Shown here piece by piece: positions 45,983-55,400 of a stretch of 64,000 bases of DNA. The DNA lies in NCBI RefSeq assembly GCF_029278605.1, contig NZ_CP119572.1, forward strand, positions 1 to 64,000, given 5' to 3'. Below the pieces are notes generated by a model that was given only the letters and a program-made list of their open reading frames with translations, was not told the origin of the DNA and searched no databases. Both the position numbers and the translations under genes were made by a program. Source of the DNA: Cupriavidus sp. WKF15 (lineage in GTDB: Bacteria > Pseudomonadota > Gammaproteobacteria > Burkholderiales > Burkholderiaceae). Position 1 is the stretch's first letter; each line of letters begins with the position of its first letter.

Positions 45983-46110
45983 GCAGTCCAGCTAATTCGC
46001 GCTTCTTTTCACTGCAGTCCAGCTAATTCCGGTTCTAAGACGTCCGAGCGACGACGGAATTAGATGTTAAGTCTTTGATTTCTTGGAAAACGCAGTCCAG
46101 CGAATTCCGA
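45983..46110. repeat. Three GCAGTCCAGCTAATTC direct repeats
   Basis: GCAGTCCAGCTAATTCGC (45983-46000), GCAGTCCAGCTAATTCC (46014-46030) and GCAGTCCAGCGAATTCCG (46092-46109) are nearly identical; an inverted partial copy CGGAATTAG lies at 46055-46063. Multiple 18-bp sites of this type are usual at the ends of elements whose transposase or accessory protein binds cooperatively. 45749-46330 has no gene. Confidence 0.7.
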
Positions 46111-46264
46111 TTCCTCACAGTAGGTTCTCAGAATAGTTGAGAGAATTTACAAATAAGTGACTCGTATTTCCTGATCCAAGGGATTCGTGAGCTCGGATTT
46201 TCACCTGTGGCAGTTGTTTGTAAGCCTCCAGGTGAGGAAGTCCTGCAGTCAGCATCATTAGGCC

Positions 46265-46305
46265 AAGGGGTTGCGCGGATTTCGCGCAACCCCTTGTTGC
46301 TTTTT
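46265..46305 (+). terminator. Strong hairpin, terminator-like
   Basis: AAGGGGTTGCGCG (46265-46277) pairs perfectly with CGCGCAACCCCTT (46283-46295) around a 5-nt loop. A run of five T follows after GTTGC. Rightward terminator is the simplest reading, although no rightward gene precedes it here. Confidence 0.45.
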
Positions 46306-46330
46306 GGCTTCCATGTAAGTTCAGTCAACG

Positions 46331-46612
46331 TCAACGCCGGGTTCTGGTGCGTTGCTGCTCTCGATTGCGCTCGACATATGCCGGATGCGCCGCCCGATAG
46401 TGGGACCAGTAATCCCTGTGGCGCGTAAGCCAGGCGGAGCGCGCCCGCCCTTGGTTGTCGCGATAGTCGGCATCGGTATGAAGGCGCTGCTTTTGCCATC
46501 GGCGCCGGCGTTCACGCTGGCAGGCGGCACCCGAGCAATAGCACTGCCGTGGTACCTGGGGACGTGGGAGGAAGGGTTGGCCGCACGCGGCGCACCGTCG
46601 CATTGCTTTCAT
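46331..46612 (-). CDS. Zinc-ribbon protein, copy C
   Basis: 93 residues, MKAMRRCAACGQPFLPRPQV then CYCSGAACQRERRRRWQKQ and YWSHYRAAHPAYVERNREQQ. Closely related to copies A and B and shorter at the C-terminus than copy A (147). ATG 46612 preceded by GGAG. Not followed by recombinase sequence, so it is an isolated relic or free-standing copy. 46625-46841 upstream holds nothing I recognise. Confidence 0.65.
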   Translation of the reverse strand: MKAMRRCAACGQPFLPRPQVPRQCYCSGAACQRERRRRWQKQRLHTDADYRDNQGRARSAWLTRHRDYWSHYRAAHPAYVERNREQQRTRTRR

Positions 46613-46841
46613 GGCTCGCTCCAATCAACGAACCGAGTATGCGGCTGGCGGGCGGTGAGCTATTAAGCAACGGTAGAAGACGTGGTCGCGGTGAAACGCC
46701 CTAGTGAGTTCGTCAGGAACTCTTCCGACGGGTGATGTCATCTATTTTGTGACTTCGGTAGGAAATTTCCATCTTTTTTGAAAGTAGTGAAGATTTGACT
46801 CACAGAAAAGGTGGATAGGTCTTTGATTTGTAAGACCCCTC

Positions 46842-47765
46842 TTGCCGACTATTTTGTGGGCCGACAACGTGAGCGCGGGCGATGTGGTCAACCGGGGCAC
46901 GCTGGGCGGCCAGACCATCGACGTCAATGCGGCCAACAGCCTGGACAACGCGGGCGGCCTGCTGGCCGGCGTGCAGAGATTGAATGTCACCACCGGGGCG
47001 TTGGCCAGTAACACAGGCGGCACGCTTTTCGCGGGCGATCTGTCGGGCCTGAACCCGACCGTGGGCGACCTGACGCTGACGGTCAACGGTGGCGCGGGCA
47101 GTTTCAATAACGCGTTGGGCCAGATTCAGGCGGGCAACAACCTGACGGTCAACGCGCCCAACCAGGTATTCGACCCGTCAGCGGCCACCACGGGAACGCT
47201 GAATGCCAACGGGACGCTGACGCTCTCGGCCCAGGCCATCCGGAACACCGGCACCTGGGATGTGCTGCCGGGTAACGTGGTCCTCAACGGCGCGCAAGGT
47301 GTCAGCAACACCGGCACCATCCAGAAGGCTGGCGACCTGACCTTGAGCACCGCCGGCACGTTGGATAACAGCGGGCAGATTGTGGGCGGCGGCAACCTGA
47401 GCCTGTCGGCGGGGGCGCTCACGAACGCCGGGACCATCCACGCCAACGGCGACCTGGCACTGGCCGGCAACACGACCAATACCGGCACGGTGGAGGCGCT
47501 GGGCAACATCGCCATCACGGGTGAGCGTGCGACTAATAGCGACGCCAAGGTCACGACCACACCCGGGGACTACGGCGACCTGAACCCGCCTTACGCGGGC
47601 GGTTGCAACGGCGGCGGCAGCTACAAGGGCAGCAACTGCTCGGCCAGCGAGACCGTGGCGGCGGGACCAGGCGCGCAATCGGAAGGACCGCGGCAGGCTG
47701 ATGGCCAGTTGGCAGGATTCCTGAATCCCACATATTCTTCTGACGGACCAGGAGATCCCAGCTAA
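46842..47765 (+). pseudogene. Filamentous haemagglutinin (FhaB-like) fragment
   Basis: About 300 residues of repeats typical of haemagglutinin adhesins: NVSAGDVVNRGTLGGQTIDV, LDNAGGLLAGVQ, GTLTLSAQAIRNTGTW, ALTNAGTIHANGDLALAGN. No secretion signal or TPS domain and no toxin end, so this is an internal relic of a protein normally thousands of residues long. It marks the right edge of the island before DUF445. Confidence 0.8.
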
Positions 47766-47873
47766 GGTGAGGCCTGAAGCCGACCCAGCCGCCGCAAGTT
47801 GCGCGGTGGATTTGCAGTGGGTGCCACACAGATACCAAATCCATCGTTCTGTACTCCAAATTTCCAACTTTCA

Positions 47874-49142
47874 ATGACTCAGGAACTGGAACTCCGCAAC
47901 GCCAAACACAAGGCGCTGGCCCTGCTACTCGCGGCGACGCTCGTCTTTGCGATCACCATCTTCCTCCCCCACGGCTTTGCCACCGATTGGGTGCGCTCCG
48001 CAGCCGAGGCCGCCATGGTTGGCGGCATGGCCGACTGGTTCGCGGTAGCCGCGTTGTTCCGCCGCATTCCGGTGCCGGGGCTCGCGGGCCACACCAATAT
48101 CATCATCCGCAAGCGCGACGACATCGCCGATGGGCTTGCTGTCTTCGTCAAGGAAAAATTCCTCGATGTGAACTCGGTAGTCGCGCTGATCGACAAGCAC
48201 AACCCTGCACAGGTCGTCGCCGATTGGCTCGATTCGGCATCCAATACGCGCCGCATGGGCGATGCCGTGGCCCGCTTCGCACGAAGTGCGCTCGACCTGA
48301 TGGACGAGAAGACAGTCCAGGCGTTTGCCAAGGACGCCGTCGATGCCATGATCGATCAGGTGGACCTCACGCAGTCAGCGGCGGGAATCCTGGAAACGCT
48401 GACGCGAGACAATCGGCACCAGGCGCTGCTGCGGGAATCGATCACGCATCTGGTGGAGCTGCTCAAGCGTCCGGACACGCGCGACATGATTGCCGGGCGA
48501 ATCGCGGAATGGCTCAAGCTGGAGCATCCGTACAAGGAGAAAGTGCTACCGACTGAATGGATCAGCGGTCATGGCGCCGAAATGATCTCGGCGGGATTGT
48601 CGCGCGTTCTGACACAAGTCGAGAAGGACGATGGTCATGAGCTGCGCAGGAAGTTCGATGAGGTGACAAAAAGCTTGATCAAGCGCCTGAAGGAAGACGC
48701 ATCGTTTCGCGCGAAGGCCGACGATATCAAGCGTTATCTGCGGGAGCATCCGGCATTCAATGCCTACATCGGGGAACTCTGGACGGAATGGAAAGAACGT
48801 CTCAAGACAGACCTGGCGCGTGAAGACTCCGCCATCTATCGCAAGGTGGCAGGCGCCGGCCAGTGGATTGGCGAGGAGCTGGCCCGCAACGAATCCTTGC
48901 GGCAGGCGCTGAACCAGCACCTGAGGGATGCCGCGCGCGCGATGGCCCCCGACTTTGCGGACTTCATCACGCGCCATATCAGCAATACAGTGCGCAGCTG
49001 GGACGCGAAGGACATGTCACGGCAGATCGAGCTCAACGTCGGCAGGGACCTGCAGTACATTCGCATGAACGGGACCATCGTTGGCGGGCTGATCGGAGCG
49101 ACGCTCTATCTGCTTGCCCAGGCGCCAGCGCTGATTCGATGA
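47874..49142 (+). CDS. DUF445 inner-membrane protein
   Basis: 422 residues. DUF445 pattern: N-terminal membrane helix (ALALLLAATLVFAITIF), AAEAAMVGGMADWFAVAALF, long helical middle, and a C-terminal membrane helix GTIVGGLIGATLYLLAQ. Function is unknown; related proteins (YheB, YjiN) are predicted envelope proteins. Start ATG 47874 chosen by homology; no clear ribosome site. First intact core-type gene after the island. Confidence 0.88.
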   Translation: MTQELELRNAKHKALALLLAATLVFAITIFLPHGFATDWVRSAAEAAMVGGMADWFAVAALFRRIPVPGLAGHTNIIIRKRDDIADGLAVFVKEKFLDVNSVVALIDKHNPAQVVADWLDSASNTRRMGDAVARFARSALDLMDEKTVQAFAKDAVDAMIDQVDLTQSAAGILETLTRDNRHQALLRESITHLVELLKRPDTRDMIAGRIAEWLKLEHPYKEKVLPTEWISGHGAEMISAGLSRVLTQVEKDDGHELRRKFDEVTKSLIKRLKEDASFRAKADDIKRYLREHPAFNAYIGELWTEWKERLKTDLAREDSAIYRKVAGAGQWIGEELARNESLRQALNQHLRDAARAMAPDFADFITRHISNTVRSWDAKDMSRQIELNVGRDLQYIRMNGTIVGGLIGATLYLLAQAPALIR

Positions 49143-49171
49143 TACGTGCCGGTGGTGGCCAGTCCTCGATG

Positions 49172-51667
49172 TCAGCCGCCAATGCCCGCACGCTGTAACC
49201 GCTCAGCCGCCACCGGCCGCGCCAGCAAGAACCCCTGCCCCCGATCACACCCGATCTCCTGCAGAAACCTTAACTGCTCCTCGTTCTCCACCCCTTCCGC
49301 CACCACCGTCAACCCAAGCGAATGCGCCATGGCAACAATCGCGCGCAGGATCGCACTCTCACGCCGGTGCGCATCGATAACAGCAAGAAAGGACCGATCC
49401 ACCTTCAGCGTATCCACCGGCAACGTCTGCAAATACGTGAACGACGAATACCCCGTCCCAAAATCATCAATCGCAAGACTCACTCCACGCCGCGCGAGTT
49501 CACCCAGCAGCGATTCCGTCACCCCGTTACCGGTCATTGCCATGCTCTCGACCAATTCCAGCTGCAGCCTGGCCGGCGGCAGACCGGTATCGCTCAGGAT
49601 GTCGGTGAGGTCATGCAGGAACTGCTCGTGGCGACATTGCCGCGCGGACAGGTTGACGGCAATCCGGCCGAACGCGAAACCCTCTTCGATCCAGAGGCGC
49701 GCCTGCCTGCAGGCTTCGCGCAACACCCAGGCGCCGATCGGCACGATCATTGCCGAATCCTCGGCGGTGGTGATGAACGCACCGGGTCCCAGCAGGCCAC
49801 GCGTCGGATGCTGCCAGCGCAGCAGCGCTTCCACGCTGACGATGGCGCCGCTGCGCAAGTCGAAGACAGGCTGGTAGTGCAGGCGGAATTCGTTGGCATT
49901 GAGGGCGTTGCGCAATTCGCTTTCGAGCGTGATCCGCTCCATCGAGGATGAGGTCATCTGCGCGGCGAAGAAGCGGAAATTGTTCTTGCCTTCGTCCTTG
50001 GCCTCGTACATGGCGCGATCGGCCTGCATCAGCAACTGCTTCTGGTCAGTGCCGTCGTCGGGGTAGATGCTGATGCCGATGCTCGGCGTCACGAACACGG
50101 TTTGTCCGTTGGTGACAATCGGCTGCCCGACCACGTTCAGCAATGACTGGGCAATCTGCGCGACGTGGCGGATGTCTTCGATGTCCTCGATGATCACGGT
50201 GAACTCGTCCCCGCCCAGGCGCGCCACCGTGTCGCTTTCGCGAATGGCCTCCTTGAGCCGCCGGGCGATGACCTTGAGGGCCTGGTCGCCCACGCCGTGC
50301 CCCATGGTGTCGTTGATCAGCTTGAAGCGGTCGAGGTCGATGAACATCACGGCCACCCGCCTGGCGGCACGCTTGGCGCGCGCGATGGCCTGCTTCAGGC
50401 GCTCGCTGAACAGGGTACGGTTCGGCAGGGCCGTGAGGGCATCGTGCATCGCCAGGTGGTTCAGGCGCTCTTCGTCCATACGCCGCTGGGTGATGTCCGA
50501 AAAGATGGCGGCGTAGTGCGTGCAGCTGCCGTCGTGGCTGTAGATGCCTGAGATCGACAGGTACTCCAGGTACAGTTCACCGCTCTTGCGCCGGTTCCAG
50601 ATCTCGCCCTGCCAGTTGCCGTTCTCGCGCAGCTCGCGCCACAGCGACTCATAGAACGCGGCGTCCTGTTTGCCCGAGCTAAGCATGCGCGGAGTCTGGC
50701 CGATGGCCTCGGCCTGGGAAAAGCCGGTCAGTTGCGTAAAGGCCGGATTCACCCGTTCGATCACGCCGTTCAGGTCCGTCACCATGACGCCGTCGAGCGT
50801 GGCTTCGAACACGCGGTCGGCCAGCTTCAGGTGGTAGGCGGATTTCAGCAGCGCCTCATCGCGCTCGCGCAGCGCGAGTTGAAGCTCGTGCACATACTCG
50901 TACTCGATATTGCTCAGGATGTCGGCCAGGCTCAGCACACCCGCCAGTTTGCCGTGATCGTCGAGTACGCCCACATGGCGGATGCGGTTCTCGATCAGCA
51001 TCCGGCGGGCCGCGTAGAGGCTTTGCGATCGCCGCAGCGCCCGCAGCGGGCGCGTCGCGTGTTCGCCCACCGTGCCGCAAAGCGCATTGGCGGCGGCCAG
51101 CCGGACAATATCGCGCTCGGTCAGGATGCCGTACTCGTCCAGTGGGTAGCGCACGACGATGGCGCTCAGCCCGCCTGTGCGCATGGCATGCATGGCGTCG
51201 AGCAGGCTGGTGTGGGGGGCCACCACGCCCGGCAGGGACAACTTGACCGAATCGATGGGCCGGGTGCGCAAGAAAAATTCTGCGCCCTGGCTCATGACGA
51301 GATCGGTCTGCGTGAGCATGCCCAGCGGGCGTTCGGCGTCGTCGACCACCAGGCAATGACGGATGCCCTTGTTCTTGAAGTGGACCACCGCGTCACCAAG
51401 ACGCGTGCGGCCGGACAGGGACTGCACAGGGTGGCTCATCAGCGCGCTGATCGGACTGGACAGCGCATCGGCCGCGTCGCCGAGCGCCAGCGCATCGCGT
51501 TCGGTCCAGATGCCGACTGCCCGCCCCTGGTCCATGACGACAATCGAACTGCAGCGGCGCTTTGCCATTTTGGCGACGACTTCACTGACGGGTGTCAGAA
51601 GCTCGCATTCCAGTGTTGATTTCGATACCAGACGTTCGATTTCGATATCCAAGGTGTGATGCGGCAT
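49172..51667 (-). CDS. CBS-PAS-GGDEF-EAL c-di-GMP signalling protein
   Basis: 831 residues. Order: four CBS repeats (about 15-270), PAS (about 290-400; FEATLDGVMVTDLNGVIE), GGDEF with intact ARLGGDEF and an RESD inhibitory site five residues before it, and EAL with VEALLRWQHP. So both synthesis and breakdown of cyclic di-GMP are possible. CBS modules usually bind adenine nucleotides and PAS a ligand or cofactor, which would set the balance. ATG 51667 has GGGAG upstream. Single gene, no signal peptide. Confidence 0.93.
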   Translation of the reverse strand: MPHHTLDIEIERLVSKSTLECELLTPVSEVVAKMAKRRCSSIVVMDQGRAVGIWTERDALALGDAADALSSPISALMSHPVQSLSGRTRLGDAVVHFKNKGIRHCLVVDDAERPLGMLTQTDLVMSQGAEFFLRTRPIDSVKLSLPGVVAPHTSLLDAMHAMRTGGLSAIVVRYPLDEYGILTERDIVRLAAANALCGTVGEHATRPLRALRRSQSLYAARRMLIENRIRHVGVLDDHGKLAGVLSLADILSNIEYEYVHELQLALRERDEALLKSAYHLKLADRVFEATLDGVMVTDLNGVIERVNPAFTQLTGFSQAEAIGQTPRMLSSGKQDAAFYESLWRELRENGNWQGEIWNRRKSGELYLEYLSISGIYSHDGSCTHYAAIFSDITQRRMDEERLNHLAMHDALTALPNRTLFSERLKQAIARAKRAARRVAVMFIDLDRFKLINDTMGHGVGDQALKVIARRLKEAIRESDTVARLGGDEFTVIIEDIEDIRHVAQIAQSLLNVVGQPIVTNGQTVFVTPSIGISIYPDDGTDQKQLLMQADRAMYEAKDEGKNNFRFFAAQMTSSSMERITLESELRNALNANEFRLHYQPVFDLRSGAIVSVEALLRWQHPTRGLLGPGAFITTAEDSAMIVPIGAWVLREACRQARLWIEEGFAFGRIAVNLSARQCRHEQFLHDLTDILSDTGLPPARLQLELVESMAMTGNGVTESLLGELARRGVSLAIDDFGTGYSSFTYLQTLPVDTLKVDRSFLAVIDAHRRESAILRAIVAMAHSLGLTVVAEGVENEEQLRFLQEIGCDRGQGFLLARPVAAERLQRAGIGG

Positions 51668-51912
51668 GTCGCTCCCTAGCCCCTGCGTCTTGTTGTTGTT
51701 TGGCTTGCCCGTCAGCGCTCGCAAGGATAGTTTGGGGATTGGTCACCATTGTTGATGCAGATCAAGGTGGCATTTTCGTGGTGTCAATCGGACACAGCGG
51801 TTCGGAATTGGAAAGAACAATGCCCGCCGTGCCGTCCGCAGTGGTTGCGGGCGGCGCGGCGGGCAAACGGATCAAGGCTGACTAAGGCCGGAGTAAAGCC
51901 GCAGTAAGCCGG

Positions 51913-52977
51913 TTACGCTCGGCTGGCGTGCCTCGTGAATCCTACCTGGCCAGGCTTGCGGTTCGGCGCGAACCCGTTCTCGGCCAGCGTCTCGTCGGCG
52001 CTGTCGTAGAACGTGCCGATCTTGTAGATCTCGCGCGCTTCCTTCGCGTTAGCCACGTCGCGGCCGAACTCGCGCGACATGCGCACCAGTTGCTCGATCT
52101 GTTCCACGGTGCCCATCTTGCGGTCGCGCCGCTGGGTCCAGATGTTGTCCTCGATGCCGCAACGCACATGCAGGCCCAGGGCAATGGCCATCATGTTCAG
52201 CGGCAGTACGTTGAGCATGGAGGTTTCCAGCGTCAGCACCGAACCATTGGGGCAGGCACGCACGAAGTTCGCCAGGTTGTAGAGGTTTGGCGCTTCAAAG
52301 CCGCCGCCGATCGCCACCCAGGTCAGGATCAGGGGCACGTTGCAGCTGCCCTTGCGCATCATCCGCTCCACCGTTTCCAGCTGCGCGATGGTGGCAAGCT
52401 GGAAGTGGGTCTGGATGCCATTGCTGCTGAGGCGGCGGATGTGCTCTTCCACCCATTCCGGTCCCGCGGGAATGGTCATCTCGCGATAGGCGCGATAGTT
52501 CGCCGGCTCGGCCAGCGAGGTGCCGGCCACGTCGGCCGCGCACATCTGCTCGACCACGTTCATCTGGTTGGTGTTGATGGCGATCGTCACCTGGTCCGGC
52601 GTGGGCTTCAGCTCCGCGAGCATGTGGCGCGTATCGTCCGACAGCCACTTGGCCACATCACCGTCGTTCTCGGGCGCAAAGGAAATCGAGCCCCCCACCT
52701 GCAGGATCATGTCCGGCACGCGGGCACGGATGCCGGCCAGCAGTTCGTTGAACTTGGACAGGCGCTTGGAGCCCTTGCCATCCGCTTCACGCACATGCAC
52801 GTGCAGTACGGTGGCGCCGGCGTTGTAGCAGTCCACGGCTTTCTGGATCTGCGCTTCCATGGACACCGGAATGTCTTCCGGGAAATCGGAAGGCATCCAT
52901 TCCGGACCATAAGGGGCTGCGGTAATCACGAGCTTTTGCTGGTTCTCGGGGAACAGCGAACCGTCGATGAAATCCAT
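51913..52977 (-). CDS. Beta-keto acid cleavage enzyme (BKACE, DUF849)
   Basis: 354 residues. BKACE enzymes condense a beta-keto acid with acetyl-CoA and release acetoacetate plus a new CoA ester. VLHVHVREADGKGS near 58-71 supplies the two histidine zinc ligands, and SLAEPANYRAYREM is also typical. AGGAGAGAG precedes the ATG. It follows a TauD-family dioxygenase by 24 bp on the same strand, so the two probably act in one catabolic path, with the AraC regulator divergent. The substrate cannot be read from the sequence. Confidence 0.88.
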   Translation of the reverse strand: MDFIDGSLFPENQQKLVITAAPYGPEWMPSDFPEDIPVSMEAQIQKAVDCYNAGATVLHVHVREADGKGSKRLSKFNELLAGIRARVPDMILQVGGSISFAPENDGDVAKWLSDDTRHMLAELKPTPDQVTIAINTNQMNVVEQMCAADVAGTSLAEPANYRAYREMTIPAGPEWVEEHIRRLSSNGIQTHFQLATIAQLETVERMMRKGSCNVPLILTWVAIGGGFEAPNLYNLANFVRACPNGSVLTLETSMLNVLPLNMMAIALGLHVRCGIEDNIWTQRRDRKMGTVEQIEQLVRMSREFGRDVANAKEAREIYKIGTFYDSADETLAENGFAPNRKPGQVGFTRHASRA

Positions 52978-53001
52978 GTCTCTCTCCTGGTGGTGGCTGG
53001 C

Positions 53002-53907
53002 TCAGGCAGCCAGTGCGGGTTCGGGGGTACGGGTGTCGGTGGCGCGCTCGCCGATGCCAAAAGGCTTGTCGCCGATGATGCCGGCGCGTTCCATCTTGCG
53101 GTGGCAGGGCGCGTAGTCCATCACCGCGTAGTGCTGGGTGCTGCGGTTGTCCCAGATCGCCATGCTGTTGGCCTTCCAGCGCCAGCGCACCTGGTACTCG
53201 GGAATGAGGGCCTGCGACACCAGGTAACGCAGCAGCTCGAGCGCGCCCGGGTTGTAGTCCTGGCCGTAACGCACGTTTGCCGGCGCGTGGAAGTTGGTGA
53301 AGTGGGTGGTGAAGGCGTTAACGAAGAGGATCTTTTCACTGGTCTCGGGGTGGATGCGCACCACCGGGTGCTCCGGATCGGGATACTGCTCCTTAAGTGC
53401 CAGACGCCGCTCGATCGGCATGGCGGCGCCAAAGCTGGCCTCGATGCTGTGCCGGGCGCGCAGGCCGGCGATCTGCGTCTTCACGTGCTCGGGCAGGTTC
53501 TCGTAGGCGAGCGCCATGTTGGCCCACATCGTGTCGCCCCCCACGGCAGGGCCTTCTACGCAGCGCAGCACGCATCCCATGGGCGGCGCTTCACGCCAGG
53601 TCGCATCGGTGTGCCAGGCGTTTTCGTAGCGGTCCATCGGCTGGTCCGGCTGCTTGTAGATCTGCACCAGGCCCGGGTACTGCGGGTGGCTGCCGGCTAC
53701 CGGGTGATTTTCCAGGCTGCCGAATCGCTCCGCGAACGCGACATGCTCGGCGCGGGAAATGTGCTGGTCGCGCAGGAACAGCACCTTGTGCCGCAGCAGG
53801 GCGGCCCGGATCTCTCCGAACAGTCCGTCGTCGTGGATGGCATCGGCCAGGCTCACGCCCGTCAGCTCGGCGCCAATGGTGGCGGTCAGTTGTTCTACGC
53901 GCATCAT
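53002..53907 (-). CDS. TauD/TfdA-family Fe(II)/2-oxoglutarate dioxygenase
   Basis: 301 residues. The iron facial triad is visible as WHTDATW (His-x-Asp near 99-101) and distal STQHYAVMDY (His near 262), with the 2-oxoglutarate Arg in RKMERAGI. It hydroxylates an organic substrate, often releasing a sulfonate, ether or amine side group. GGAGG precedes two adjacent ATG codons. First gene of a two-gene operon with BKACE; 294 bp separate it from the divergent AraC regulator. Confidence 0.9.
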   Translation of the reverse strand: MMRVEQLTATIGAELTGVSLADAIHDDGLFGEIRAALLRHKVLFLRDQHISRAEHVAFAERFGSLENHPVAGSHPQYPGLVQIYKQPDQPMDRYENAWHTDATWREAPPMGCVLRCVEGPAVGGDTMWANMALAYENLPEHVKTQIAGLRARHSIEASFGAAMPIERRLALKEQYPDPEHPVVRIHPETSEKILFVNAFTTHFTNFHAPANVRYGQDYNPGALELLRYLVSQALIPEYQVRWRWKANSMAIWDNRSTQHYAVMDYAPCHRKMERAGIIGDKPFGIGERATDTRTPEPALAA

Positions 53908-54201
53908 GCGGCCTCCGTGCGGGTAATGACGGAAGCCGGGAATGCGATACCGCGCCCTGCCGGGCGATGGGAAATGCTGGTTGTGGTCACTCTTTGTCTC
54001 CTGCCGTTTTGGTGGGGTCAGTCAACGCGTCTGGCGTCAGGTGAAAATTACTGTTCGGGGAGAGGGGGGACTTTTCATTGCGCGACACGCTCATTGCGTT
54101 TGATGCCAGGGGTGGGGGCTGGGCCTCGGCGATTTGATCGCCGTCAAATTTTTGACCTGCTGCCCACACCATCCTTGCTGAAAGAGCAGAGGGAGGGAGC
54201 G

Positions 54202-55251
54202 ATGACGACACAGGTTCGCGCGGCGGCGTTGACGGGTTACTTCGACGTAGCGTCGCAACTGGAGCTGGATACGGAACCGATCTTGCGCGCGGCGGGCGTC
54301 TCGCGCGCCTTGCTCGATGACCCGGACCAGCGCATTCCGGTGACCTCGGTCATGAGCTTGCTGGACGAGGCGGCGCGCGCAAGCGGATGCGAGTCATTCG
54401 GCCTGCGCATGGCCGCGACGCGCCAGCTCGCGGACCTGGGTGCCATCAGTCTGTTGCTGATGCACCAGGCCACCCTGCGTGACGCGTTACGCACGCTGAT
54501 CCGCTATCGCAGCCTGATGAATGAATCGCTGGCGATGCTGGTGGAGGATGCCGGCACGACCGTGATCGTGCGCGAGGAAATCGTATTGGAGGATGCGCCG
54601 GTATCCCGTCAGGCCATCGAGCTTGCCACCGGTACGTTGCATCGCGCGTGCAGTGTCCTGCTCGGCCCGCAGTGGAACCCGCACAGCGTTCATTTCACGC
54701 ATGACGCGCCGGCCGATCTGCAGCTGCATCAGCGGATCTTTGGCTGCAAGCTGAAGTTTCACAGCGAGTTCAACGGGATCGCCTGCGCGACCGCGGATCT
54801 TGACCATCCCAACCCGATCGCGGACCCGATGATGGCGGAGTATGCGCGCCGCTGTCTGGAGGCGCAGTCAGTGGCCTGCGCGACATCCTGTGTCCTGGAG
54901 GTCCGCAAGGCCATCTATCTGCTGCTGCCAATGGGCCACGCTTCGATCGAACAGGTGGCACGGGGGCTGGAGATGGAAGTACGAACGCTGCAGCGCAGGC
55001 TCAAATCGGCGGGGACCGTCTTCTCCCAACAGGTCAATGACGTGCGGCGCGAACTGGTGGTCCGCTACCTCGTCAGCGGCGGCCATCTGCTAGCCGAGGT
55101 GGCGGAGCTGCTCGGCTTCTCGATGCCGAGTTCCTTTACGCGCTGGTTCTCGGCGGAGTTCGGTGTCGCGCCGTCGCAGTGGCGCCAGCGGCTGGTACAG
55201 GCCGATGCAACGGCAGAAGGCCGCCGGCCGGTGTGCCTGCGGCATGGCTAG
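54202..55251 (+). CDS. AraC-family transcriptional regulator
   Basis: 349 residues. N-terminal arabinose-binding-like domain of the OruR/ArgR type (GVSRALLDDPDQRIPVTSVM) and C-terminal AraC helix-turn-helix pair: ASIEQVARGLEMEVRTLQRR and HLLAEVAELLGFSMPSSFTR. ATG 54202 has GGGAGGGAG directly upstream. The frame is open far to the left on this strand, but that part is only the shadow of the TauD and BKACE genes. Likely activator of those genes. Confidence 0.9.
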   Translation: MTTQVRAAALTGYFDVASQLELDTEPILRAAGVSRALLDDPDQRIPVTSVMSLLDEAARASGCESFGLRMAATRQLADLGAISLLLMHQATLRDALRTLIRYRSLMNESLAMLVEDAGTTVIVREEIVLEDAPVSRQAIELATGTLHRACSVLLGPQWNPHSVHFTHDAPADLQLHQRIFGCKLKFHSEFNGIACATADLDHPNPIADPMMAEYARRCLEAQSVACATSCVLEVRKAIYLLLPMGHASIEQVARGLEMEVRTLQRRLKSAGTVFSQQVNDVRRELVVRYLVSGGHLLAEVAELLGFSMPSSFTRWFSAEFGVAPSQWRQRLVQADATAEGRRPVCLRHG

Positions 55252-55400
55252 GCGTCGCTCCGGGCGCCGGATGCTCCGCTTGCGTGCGTGTCGGCCTTTG
55301 ACTTTGAAGGCCCATGCACCATGCTTACCAGGGTCCGCATGCCGCCAGGCAATCCAGCAGGTGGCCCGCATGCCCCGTAACGTCTTCCGGAGACCCGAAC

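Noticed and set aside
51928..54201. Very long rightward open frame running into the AraC gene
   Set aside because: It is the complement of the BKACE and TauD genes, which carry the motifs; the AraC protein begins at 54202 behind a strong ribosome site.
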